Below are positions 1 to 7,742 of a stretch of DNA of 64,000 bases, piece by piece. The stretch comes from Cytophagales bacterium (GTDB lineage Bacteria > Bacteroidota > Bacteroidia > Cytophagales > Cyclobacteriaceae). A model generated the notes under the pieces. It saw nothing but the letters and a program-made list of their open reading frames with translations, searched no databases and was not told the origin of the DNA. The position numbers and the translations under genes were made by a program. The stretch lies in assembly GCA_025359125.1 (NCBI GenBank), contig JANYHI010000059.1:1-64000 (forward strand), in the 5' to 3' direction. Each line of letters begins with the position of its first letter. Within the stretch, counting starts at the first letter, position 1.

Positions 1-443
1 GATGTGGAGAAGGTAACTCTCCCGTACCTCCTCCAAATGTTATATTATATCATGCATATTATAAAAATCAATTTGGTGCTGATTTATTGGATACACAAAT
101 TTTAGGATCATATAGTGAAAAGAATTTGAAGGTCATTAGCATGATTGAGAGAGATGGAGTGATTAAGGAATATAATTTTGATAATAATGGAATTACCATT
201 GAATACGATGATAGTAAACGAAAAAATTACTTTGGAACTTGGATACCTACCAATAGTAGTGAAAAGCCAATTGTAACATATGTTTACTTGAGCGCTTCAG
301 ATGTTGATACTATTACTTATAGCTTTTCACCTACTAGCAAATTTCCATTCATGCCAGATAGTCTTTTTTATAATAAGAAATTAGTTTGGCTTCAGGCAGA
401 TATTCACCCAAATGCATTTCAGAGTTTTACTATAACAAAGTAG
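1..443 (+). CDS. lipoprotein, 5' end outside window
   Basis: The reading frame is open from base 3 to the TAG at 441-443. Its first full codon is Cys, followed by Gly-Glu-Gly-Asn and a short proline run. The two bases before it (ga) fit a Gly codon, so this looks like the lipobox Gly-Cys junction, with the signal peptide just outside the window. The mature part is about 146 residues, rich in Tyr, Asn and Asp, with no family I recognise and no catalytic motif. A TTG at 87 could serve as a start, but the frame is clearly coding before it. The gene ends one base from the stop of the convergent acetyltransferase remnant. Function unknown; envelope location is inferred. Confidence 0.6.
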   Translation, partial: CGEGNSPVPPPNVILYHAYYKNQFGADLLDTQILGSYSEKNLKVISMIERDGVIKEYNFDNNGITIEYDDSKRKNYFGTWIPTNSSEKPIVTYVYLSASDVDTITYSFSPTSKFPFMPDSLFYNKKLVWLQADIHPNAFQSFTITK

Positions 444-444
444 G

Positions 445-882
445 TTATATACGTTTAGACATTGTTAGTAGCGTGTACTTCCCCACCTGCTTTTCACCCG
501 CTTCTGTTCTATAGCCCAGATCGCCATAAAACTTTTCTAAATAGGCATGAGGACTAAGGCTTAACATTTTCACTTTCTTTTCGATAGCAATTTTCTCTAA
601 TTATTTTACCACCTCTTGTCCTAATTTTAATCCTCTGAAAGATTGGTTAACCGCAATTCTTGATAAAATGCCTTTATCAGAATTAATAGTAAGCCTACCA
701 CTCGCCATTGCCTCATTTGTCAACGAATCAACAGCAAGAATATGAATGCTACGCTCGTCATCTCCATCGTTATCTAACTCAGCTGGAATGCCCTGCTCTT
801 CAATAAATATTTCGTACCGCATTTTGTGCACGCAATCAAGTTCTTGTTGTGTGGTGGCAATCTTAAAAATTACGTTATTCAT
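445..882 (-). pseudogene. GNAT acetyltransferase with internal stop codon
   Basis: The N-terminal 93 codons match small GNAT-fold N-acetyltransferases: an R-Y-E-I-F-I-E-E-Q-G segment near residue 25 and the acetyl-CoA loop region R-I-A-V-N-Q-S-F-R-G-L-K-L-G near residue 75. A TAA at 601-603 stops it in the middle of the CoA-binding helix. Read through in the same frame, the sequence continues for about 51 codons with the expected family C-terminus, including Y-L-E-K-F-Y-G-D-L-G-Y, to a TAA at 445-447. The full product would be about 145 residues, normal for the family. One nonsense change (or sequencing error) therefore broke the gene. Its start overlaps the end of the serine hydrolase gene upstream by 8 bases, so the two were one transcription unit. 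Confidence 0.75.
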
Positions 883-1984
883 TTTCCAACATTAGATTCA
901 GCTGATTTACTAGTGATCCAAAATTTTCATGTGTATTGTTGCAAAGCACAATAATCGTTTTGTTTTCATCTAGATGTCGGATAATTTCAGTTTTATATCC
1001 GGGGTTATCTCCAGTATGAAAAACTATCTTCTCTTTGGGACTTGTTTTAATTTCCCATCCAAAACCATAATAAGAAAGCGAATCGTTTTTTAGTTTGGCT
1101 GGTGAGAAGGCTTCCGCTAACGTTTCTTGCTTTAATATTTGATTTGTGTAAAGTGCTTGATCCCATTTCAATAAATCGGAAGTGGTTGAGCTAATGCGAC
1201 CTGGCCCTTTTCTATTGCCTAACCAAATAGTGTAGTTAGAAGAGGGAAATGAATCTGCTCGAACATATTTATTTTTCTCTTTCACAAAAATATGACCCAA
1301 CGCAAAATTTTCAATGGCCGATTTTTCTTCCAATGTTCGGATATCAGTATAGCTCATTTTTAAAGGTTTAAAAATTCGCTCGCGGCACATCTCAATAAAA
1401 TCTTTTCCTGAAGCTATTTCGGCAATGCTTGCGAGCAATACATAACCCGTGTTGCTATACTCGTATTTTTCTCCGGGCTCAAATGATTTAGTTGGATGGT
1501 ATTTTTTTAAGTATTCGAGAATATCATTGTTGTTGGCGACTTTGCTCTTATCCCAATGACTGTCCATAATTGTTTGGTAATCGGGTAATCCAGAAGTGTG
1601 ATTGAGTAGCTGGCGAATAGTAATACTTGGATATGGAAGAGTAGGTAAATATTTTTCTACGAGATCATCATAAGAAAGTTTATTTTCTTCTTTTAATAGC
1701 ATGATGATTGCTGCCGTAAATTGTTTTGATACCGATGCTAACTCAAAAATACTGCTGCTGTCTGTGGGCACTTTAGTTTCAAAATTTTGATAGCCAAATG
1801 TCCGATGATAAATGGTTTTGCCTTTGGATGCAACGAGCACTACTCCACTAAAATCAGGAACTGTGCTAAACAAAGAATCTACTTTGTTGGAAAAGGTTTT
1901 TGTAACTTCTTGTTTGGCTGGCCTGCAAGAAATTACAATGACAATCGACACCAAAAGAAACATTAGTTTTAGAGAGGCTTTCAT
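875..1984 (-). CDS. serine hydrolase, beta-lactamase/PBP4* family lipoprotein
   Basis: A 369-residue protein of the class C beta-lactamase-like family (Pfam Beta-lactamase). The first 20 residues are a lipoprotein signal ending V-I-S-C, so Cys20 should be lipidated. The catalytic motifs are present: S84-V-S-K87 (SxxK), Y176-S-N178 (YxN) and a late H-T-G (KTG equivalent) near residue 325. Known relatives are D-amino-acid peptidases, esterases or true beta-lactamases, and sequence alone does not tell which. It is divergent from rsmG across a gap of about 50 bases and overlaps the acetyltransferase remnant downstream by 8 bases. Family sure, substrate unknown. Confidence 0.88.
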   Translation of the reverse strand: MKASLKLMFLLVSIVIVISCRPAKQEVTKTFSNKVDSLFSTVPDFSGVVLVASKGKTIYHRTFGYQNFETKVPTDSSSIFELASVSKQFTAAIIMLLKEENKLSYDDLVEKYLPTLPYPSITIRQLLNHTSGLPDYQTIMDSHWDKSKVANNNDILEYLKKYHPTKSFEPGEKYEYSNTGYVLLASIAEIASGKDFIEMCRERIFKPLKMSYTDIRTLEEKSAIENFALGHIFVKEKNKYVRADSFPSSNYTIWLGNRKGPGRISSTTSDLLKWDQALYTNQILKQETLAEAFSPAKLKNDSLSYYGFGWEIKTSPKEKIVFHTGDNPGYKTEIIRHLDENKTIIVLCNNTHENFGSLVNQLNLMLENE

Positions 1985-2034
1985 TTTAATTTTGATTTTT
2001 GGCTTACAGACAAATAACCATAAATGTACCAGAG

Positions 2035-2670
2035 ATGCAAGATGCTTCTATCATTTTCAGATACTTTCCTGATTTAACAGATCATCAAAAGAATCAATTC
2101 ACCCAATTAGGAGATTTGTATCGTGAGTGGAATGAGAAGATCAATGTCGTATCGCGAAAAGATGTTGAGAATTTATACGTGAATCATATTTTACATTCAT
2201 TAGGGATAGCGAAAGTGATCTCATTTAAGTCGGGAACCTCGATCTTAGATGTTGGCACAGGTGGAGGGTTTCCGGGTATTCCGTTGGCAATACTTTTCCC
2301 TGAAGTGAACTTCCATTTAGTAGATTCAATCGGTAAAAAAATTACTGTTGTAAATGCTGTTGCCGATGCTATTGGATTAAAAAATGTAAGAGCAGAACAA
2401 GTAAGAGCAGAGCAATTAAAAGCTACGTATGATTTTGTGGTAAGCCGTGCCGTAACGCGAATGAAAGAATTTTATGGCTGGGTGAATAATAAAATTAAGA
2501 GTGAATCGGTACATACCTTGGATAACGGGATTTTATATTTGAAGGGTGGCGACTTAGAAGAAGAAATGAATGAGCTGAAGAAGCGCTATAGTCAGTATGA
2601 CTTAACTGAATTTTTTAAAGAAGATTTTTTTGAAACGAAAAAAGTAATTTACCTGCCAGTCTTCAACTAA
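2035..2670 (+). CDS. rsmG: 16S rRNA (guanine527-N7)-methyltransferase RsmG
   Basis: A 211-residue SAM-dependent methyltransferase that modifies G527 of 16S rRNA in the cytoplasm; loss in other bacteria gives low-level streptomycin resistance. The N-terminal segment Y-F-P-D-L-T begins near residue 10, and the glycine-rich SAM loop DVGTGGGFPGIPLAI follows near residue 73. The later segment with V-S-R-A-V-T is typical of the family. The frame is open from a TTG at 1999, but the ATG at 2035 puts the family N-terminus at the right place, so I use it. Its last 8 bases overlap the convergent crcB. Confidence 0.95.
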   Translation: MQDASIIFRYFPDLTDHQKNQFTQLGDLYREWNEKINVVSRKDVENLYVNHILHSLGIAKVISFKSGTSILDVGTGGGFPGIPLAILFPEVNFHLVDSIGKKITVVNAVADAIGLKNVRAEQVRAEQLKATYDFVVSRAVTRMKEFYGWVNNKIKSESVHTLDNGILYLKGGDLEEEMNELKKRYSQYDLTEFFKEDFFETKKVIYLPVFN

Positions 2671-3040
2671 TATTTTCTCCTAGGTATAATCCTGCAAAGG
2701 TAACTGCTAGGCACGCCACTAAACTGGTAATTATATAAAGCACGCCCGATAGGTGAAATCCTGTTTGGAGTAGTGCAACTGTTTCGGAACTAAAAGTAGA
2801 GAAGGTGCTAAAGCCACCACAAAAACCGACTGTCCAAAATACGCGTGAATGTGCAGAGATGATTTGTTTGTGATCGGCCATGCCAATCAGTAATCCTAGG
2901 ACGAAACAGGCAATTATATTTACCCCTAAAGTGCCGTAAGGAAAATGGTGGGTATGAAGAGATGAAATCCATTTCCCTAAAGAAAACCTGGTAACGCTGC
3001 CCAATCCACCGCCTACAAAAATTAAAATCAACTCGCGCAT
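2663..3040 (-). CDS. crcB: fluoride ion channel CrcB/Fluc
   Basis: A 125-residue membrane protein with four hydrophobic segments. Signature motifs of the Fluc fluoride exporter are visible: G-G-G-L-G-S-V-T-R-F near residue 10, G-T-L-G-V-N-I near residue 37, and GFCGGFSTFSTFSSE near residue 72, which carries the Phe and Ser/Thr residues lining the pore. Fluc works as an antiparallel dimer that lets fluoride leave the cell. No fluoride riboswitch was noticed; only 7 bases separate the gene from the next one on its strand. It overlaps rsmG by 8 bases tail to tail. Confidence 0.95.
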   Translation of the reverse strand: MRELILIFVGGGLGSVTRFSLGKWISSLHTHHFPYGTLGVNIIACFVLGLLIGMADHKQIISAHSRVFWTVGFCGGFSTFSTFSSETVALLQTGFHLSGVLYIITSLVACLAVTFAGLYLGENIS

Positions 3041-3047
3041 CTTAAAT

Positions 3048-5702
3048 TTATTTTTTGATAAAGCGCTTAGTAAACAAATCTGTTTTTAATAAATAAATCC
3101 CAGATGGTAATTCACTAACTAGAATGGCACGAGAAGTTGGCGATAAGATTCCGTTGGTAATAATTCTTCCCGTTAAATCCAGTATTGAAAATGTTGTAGC
3201 CTCTTCACTTGTTACTGTTATTTGTGATTCGGCCGGTTGCGGATAAATGGTAATTTCAGAAGTGGGCTCTTCTACACCGGTTATAGTAGTGGTAAAAAGT
3301 TGGCTCTGCGGAATAATTTGTTTGGGTGTTTTATCACTGCTCCATAATAGTTTTGCAACAGCTTCACCTGTTAATTCAAAATATTCTATTTTAATAGGAT
3401 AGCGATTTCCGGCTACTAAATTTATAGATCCGCTCCATTCAGTTTGAGCTTGAGGAATCCATTTGTCTACTAAAAGAATGTCATTTATCCATAATCTAAT
3501 TCCATCATCCGATACCGTGTAAAATTTATAGGTCTCAGTAAATTGAGGTAAAATTTCTCCAACCCATCTAACAGTATAATAATCATTATTAACAGAAGGA
3601 GCTGGCGAGCCGCCTGCCCAATTGAAATCAATTTTAGCATCTATTCTTGATAGCGCAATATTTCTAGAGAAACTGCCATTTACAGTTGTTGTTTGATCTA
3701 CTGTGTTTCTATACTCTCCTCGCAAACCATCTCCATTACCAATTGGGGCGCTAATGAAACTTGCTGCATAACTTTTATTTTGATCAGGCGTATCAAAAGT
3801 AAACATCCGATTTGATGATGGTAACCAAGATGAAAAAACCTGAAGTGTGTTTCCGGATATTTGCGAGATAGGAGCTTCGAGAGAGCGAGTGATTCCAATA
3901 ATACTTTTAAAAGTCAAAGGTGTTTGTACAGTTTGGCCATCTAATAGAAGTGTGAGATTGGGTGGCGATGTTATTAAGGTGATATCGATTTTTTGAGGAA
4001 AAATATCTTGATAAACCGATTTAGTTAACCCTTGGCTATCGGTGGCAGTAAGAACTACTCTATACCAAACATCATCGTCTGTCTCACCAATTTTAGGAAT
4101 CACATAACTGCCTGATAAAATCCCCGAAGTTGGTGCCAGACCTGGATGAATGTGCCCTTCGTGATGAAAGTCAATTTTCCAAGTAAGCGATATAGCCGGA
4201 AGAACTCCATCCTCTGCATCGGTAGCACTTCCATTGAATGTAATAGCTTCACCAGCCCGATAGAGACTGGCACTATTGGGCAAGGTTGCTGTTAATTGAG
4301 GGGTAGGTCTGGTGTTTGCGGTCACAGTTAAGATAGCAGCGGCCGTGGTAATATTTCCGAAAGAGTTTGAAACCTGACAAGTAAATGACTTGCCATTATC
4401 ACTTAACTGAGTAACTGTAAACGAATAAGCAGCCGAGGTTGCTCCAGATACCGGAACGCCATCAATCATCCACTGATACGTTAATGGCTGAGTACCGGAG
4501 GCTGAAATAATAAAATCTACTACATCGCCAATCGCTGCTGTAGTGCTTTGTGGAGGCACTGCGATAAATGGAACACCGCTACCTGTATAGGTTACTTTCC
4601 AAAGAGTACCATTGGTGGTACTGGTGTTATCCGATTCAGATCCGCCCCCCAACCCTGATCGGGCTAAGTAATAAAGCGTTCCATCAGGCGCGACAAGTAT
4701 TGAAAGCGGGCGATTAATGCCGGTAGCAAATGTTTGAACAACTCCTGTGGAGGGATCAATGTTTTTAATATATCCATTGCAATAATCCGCAAAATAAAAT
4801 TTCCCCACATAAGCAGATGGAAATTGATTTATGATAGGATTGTAAAAGGCAGCACCCACTACTGCACAACCCTGGTCGGCATTTGCCCCGTGGCGATAAG
4901 CATAAATTGGATCTTTATAATTTGCGGGAGGTGTTTGTGTGGTAATCATTCCTTCAATCAATGGCCATCCATAATTTTTTCCGGCTTGTATATCATTGAT
5001 TTCCTCCCACGTTTCTTGTCCTACTTCCGATACAAATATTTTTCCGGTTCCCGGCTGAATATCCAAGGAAAAGGGATTTCTCAACCCCAAAGCAAAAATC
5101 GCTTTGTTTTTCCCTGTTGTTGTTCCGTAAAAAGGATTATCTATTGGAACGGTTCCATCCATATTTATTCTGAGGATTTTTCCGAGCACGGTATTAAAAC
5201 TTTGAGAATTGGCAGGATTAGCTCCTTCGCCTACTGATATATATAATTTACCATCCAAACCAAAAGCCATATCGCCAGCGTTGTGAATAGTACCTGATAG
5301 CGGATCGAGATCCATTAAAATAACTTCACTTCCAAGTAAAGTACTATTTCCATTTGCTGTAAATCTGCTGATTCGATTAAAGTTTACACCCGGCACCGTA
5401 TAGTACACATAGTAAAAATTATTTGAATTAAAATTGGGATCTAATACCATATGACCGAGCCCTCGTTCATTAAAATTATCTACTTGAATATTTAAAAGAT
5501 AGTTACTTGACAAGACCCCGTTTTCTACGATGGCAATCTTGCCACTTTTAAAAGTGATGAAGATTCTACCGTCTGGCGCAAGAACCATATCGGTGGGGTC
5601 AAGATTTTGAGCGATTAATTGCTCGATAAACCCTGTTGGCAATTGTGAGGCATTTGAAAAATTAAAAGAGAATAGAAAAATGAGCAAGAAAAGGTTTTTC
5701 AT
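3048..5702 (-). CDS. secreted PQQ-type sugar dehydrogenase, Ig/PKD/PA14 domains, T9SS tail
   Basis: An 884-residue exported multidomain protein. A signal peptide (about 1-18) precedes a six-bladed glucose/sorbosone dehydrogenase propeller (about 25-370), with G-L-R-N-P-F, W-E-E-I-N and N-Y-G-W-P motifs. Next come an Ig-like domain (about 380-460), a PKD-like region (about 465-575), a PA14 domain (about 650-790; G-E-Y near its start, V-S-D-D-G-I-R-L-W later) and a C-terminal type IX secretion sorting domain (about 810-884; Y-P-Q-P near its start, L-P-S-G-I-Y near its end). It probably oxidises sugars or polysaccharide ends outside the cell, with PA14 or Ig domains binding glycans. The propeller family is clear; whether PQQ is bound is inferred. 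Confidence 0.9.
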   Translation of the reverse strand: MKNLFLLIFLFSFNFSNASQLPTGFIEQLIAQNLDPTDMVLAPDGRIFITFKSGKIAIVENGVLSSNYLLNIQVDNFNERGLGHMVLDPNFNSNNFYYVYYTVPGVNFNRISRFTANGNSTLLGSEVILMDLDPLSGTIHNAGDMAFGLDGKLYISVGEGANPANSQSFNTVLGKILRINMDGTVPIDNPFYGTTTGKNKAIFALGLRNPFSLDIQPGTGKIFVSEVGQETWEEINDIQAGKNYGWPLIEGMITTQTPPANYKDPIYAYRHGANADQGCAVVGAAFYNPIINQFPSAYVGKFYFADYCNGYIKNIDPSTGVVQTFATGINRPLSILVAPDGTLYYLARSGLGGGSESDNTSTTNGTLWKVTYTGSGVPFIAVPPQSTTAAIGDVVDFIISASGTQPLTYQWMIDGVPVSGATSAAYSFTVTQLSDNGKSFTCQVSNSFGNITTAAAILTVTANTRPTPQLTATLPNSASLYRAGEAITFNGSATDAEDGVLPAISLTWKIDFHHEGHIHPGLAPTSGILSGSYVIPKIGETDDDVWYRVVLTATDSQGLTKSVYQDIFPQKIDITLITSPPNLTLLLDGQTVQTPLTFKSIIGITRSLEAPISQISGNTLQVFSSWLPSSNRMFTFDTPDQNKSYAASFISAPIGNGDGLRGEYRNTVDQTTTVNGSFSRNIALSRIDAKIDFNWAGGSPAPSVNNDYYTVRWVGEILPQFTETYKFYTVSDDGIRLWINDILLVDKWIPQAQTEWSGSINLVAGNRYPIKIEYFELTGEAVAKLLWSSDKTPKQIIPQSQLFTTTITGVEEPTSEITIYPQPAESQITVTSEEATTFSILDLTGRIITNGILSPTSRAILVSELPSGIYLLKTDLFTKRFIKK

Positions 5703-5722
5703 CTTGCTAAGATACTCATTGC

Positions 5723-6451
5723 TTAAGTGTTCTTCAAAATCATTTCTTTCAGCACTAAATAAGTGTGATCTTTTATTTCGGTAGTACTCTTTTGGTTATA
5801 AGTGGTTGCTTCAATTGGGTCGCCTAAAATGATTTTGATTACTCCCGGTTGGATTTTTCCCTTACCAGGTGGCATTAATTTACCAGCACCAATCACTACT
5901 AATGGTAGAATAGGCTGATTGGTGTCTACGGCAATCCGAAAAGCACCATCTTTAAAAGGCTGCATAATTTCTTTCGTGCGATTTTGAGTTCCCTCAGGAA
6001 AAATCAATATCGAAATGCCAAGGTTTAACATCCTTTTTAAGTAGTTGATACTTTTCTTTCTGCTCTCGCCACTGGTTCTGTCTACTACTACGCAAGTGGC
6101 TCGTGTTATCCAACCAAATACCGGAAGTTTTAAAAGTTCTTTTTTGGCAAGTGGCCTAAACTGCCCACGAATAGTCATGGCGATGCCAGGTAAATCTAAA
6201 AATGAAGTGTGGTTACTTACATAGATAAAAGCTTTTCCTTTTTCGATTTTCTCACGGTTGATTATTTCATAACGGATAAACGTAAGCTGGCTAAACACCC
6301 ACGACCATAGTTTTATAAAGAAAAATGTTACCGTAACCGCTCGTGGCCCAAAGAAGGCAGGGATAATTATGCCAGGCAAAAATAAAAGCATAAAAACACT
6401 GAATACCAACAAGACCCAAACAGTATAAAGTTTTAATAAAATGTAACGCAT
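5723..6451 (-). CDS. plsC: 1-acyl-sn-glycerol-3-phosphate acyltransferase
   Basis: A 242-residue membrane acyltransferase that adds the second acyl chain to lysophosphatidic acid in phospholipid synthesis. Motif I N-H-T-S-F-L-D has catalytic His81 and Asp86, and motif III F-P-E-G-T is at 151-155. A hydrophobic N-terminus (about 5-35) anchors it in the membrane. The frame is open to 6493, but those extra codons lie in a 14-base tandem repeat. The ATG at 6451 starts the usual M-R-Y hydrophobic N-terminus. It follows the rRNA methyltransferase gene and is probably co-transcribed with it. Confidence 0.92.
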   Translation of the reverse strand: MRYILLKLYTVWVLLVFSVFMLLFLPGIIIPAFFGPRAVTVTFFFIKLWSWVFSQLTFIRYEIINREKIEKGKAFIYVSNHTSFLDLPGIAMTIRGQFRPLAKKELLKLPVFGWITRATCVVVDRTSGESRKKSINYLKRMLNLGISILIFPEGTQNRTKEIMQPFKDGAFRIAVDTNQPILPLVVIGAGKLMPPGKGKIQPGVIKIILGDPIEATTYNQKSTTEIKDHTYLVLKEMILKNT

Positions 6452-6462
6452 CTTTTTTATAT

Positions 6463-6501
6463 CAACTATTAACAAACAACTATTAACAAACAACTATTAA
6501 C
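6463..6501 (-). repeat. 14-base tandem repeat, 2.8 copies
   Basis: The unit CAACTATTAACAAA (plus strand) occurs twice in full and once as 11 bases, without mismatch. It covers the gap between the methyltransferase stop codon (6497-6499 lies inside the last unit) and the plsC start at 6451. A copy-number change would alter the plsC leader. Confidence 0.85.
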
Positions 6502-7687
6502 TTTTTTTCTTCAGCCTCGCCATAAAGAAACCATCAAACCCTTGCGAAGGCAAAATTGTTTTTTGTTCTTCTAAATCAAAAGAAGAATTTTTATCTAAAA
6601 ATGTTTTTACCTGTTGCTCATTTTCTGAGGGAAGTAAACTGCAAGTTGAATAGACCAACGCACCTCCTACTTTTACCATGCCTGAATAATCTTGTAAAAT
6701 ATGAAGCTGCAATTCTTTAACTCTGTTAATAAATTCTACCGTAAGTTTCCACTTGGCATCGGGGTTTCTTTTCAGTACGCCTAAACCAGAACAAGGCACA
6801 TCTAACAACAGACGATCGGCCGATCCTTCTAGTCGTTTAATTGTTTTAGAAGACTCTATCAATTTGGGTTCTATATTGCCTGCGCCTGCACGCCTTGCTC
6901 TTTTCTTTAGCTCCGTTAGTTTCCACTCTTCCGTATCCATTGCTACAATGCGTCCTTTGTTTTGCATAAGGGCAGCAAGATGCAATGTTTTGCCGCCCGC
7001 CCCAGCGCACGCATCAATTACGCGCATGCCCGGCTTAACTTGCAGAAATGGAGCGATTAATTGTGAGCCTGCATCTTGCACTTCAAACAATCCATCTTTA
7101 AAAGCTTGTCGGGTAAAAATATTCTGTCGCTGCTCTAATAATAATCCATCCGGAAATTCAGAAGGTGTTTCTGTAACAATCCCTTCTTCTTCTAATTGCT
7201 GTTGTAATTCTTCGCGCGTAATTTTTAATGTGTTTACTCGTAAAACTACGCTCGCCTCTTCGTTTAGTGCCTCTAGTTCTTGATTCCAATTAGCCCCCAC
7301 TTCACGCTCGCATAATTCATCCATCCAATCGGGAATAGATTCTCTGATTTTTCTTTCGCTTTTTACTTCTTCATAGCGCGCCAATACTTTTTTTCGATCT
7401 ACGCCAGCTAATTCTTCCCAATCCGGAAACTCAGCTTTATTCCACAAGCACCAAACGGCCAATAATTTCCAATAGTCATTTTCTTCTGCCTCAGCTAATT
7501 CTCTAAACAGGCGATACCACCTGACAATATCGTAAGTGGTTTCGGCAATAAAGCGTCTATCGCGAGCGCCCCAGCGCGGATTGCTCTTCAAAATCTTCTC
7601 AATTACCTTATCGGCATATTTCTTTTCTTCAAATATTTCCTGCAATCCTGAAATTACTGCTTCACACAAGTTTCTATAGAGTTTCAC
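6497..7687 (-). CDS. RsmB/RsmF-type rRNA (cytosine-C5)-methyltransferase
   Basis: A 396-residue RNA m5C methyltransferase of the NOL1/NOP2/Sun family. The N-terminal part (about 1-130) resembles the NusB-like domain of RsmB. The SAM-binding core begins at D-A-C-A-G-A-G-G-K-T. The two family cysteines are visible in D-V-P-C-S-G (motif IV) and S-T-C-S-L-L-P-S-E-N-E (motif VI). The longest frame starts further upstream, but those codons read through a T-rich intergenic stretch. I choose the GTG at 7687 (V-K-L-Y-R-N-L). It is divergent from the CHAT gene across about 55 bases. Target base not determined; 16S C967 is a guess from the RsmB-like layout. Confidence 0.85.
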   Translation of the reverse strand: MKLYRNLCEAVISGLQEIFEEKKYADKVIEKILKSNPRWGARDRRFIAETTYDIVRWYRLFRELAEAEENDYWKLLAVWCLWNKAEFPDWEELAGVDRKKVLARYEEVKSERKIRESIPDWMDELCEREVGANWNQELEALNEEASVVLRVNTLKITREELQQQLEEEGIVTETPSEFPDGLLLEQRQNIFTRQAFKDGLFEVQDAGSQLIAPFLQVKPGMRVIDACAGAGGKTLHLAALMQNKGRIVAMDTEEWKLTELKKRARRAGAGNIEPKLIESSKTIKRLEGSADRLLLDVPCSGLGVLKRNPDAKWKLTVEFINRVKELQLHILQDYSGMVKVGGALVYSTCSLLPSENEQQVKTFLDKNSSFDLEEQKTILPSQGFDGFFMARLKKKS

Positions 7688-7742
7688 CTTTCGCTTTTTT
7701 TTGCGGAAATTTAACCACGTTTTACAACAATACCGCACCGTT

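Noticed and set aside
2663-3047. Fluoride riboswitch near crcB
   Set aside because: The gap before crcB is only 7 bases and no aptamer-like sequence is visible.
4734-5237. 167-codon antisense frame inside the sugar dehydrogenase gene
   Set aside because: It is a shadow of a well-supported long gene and its residues show no domain.
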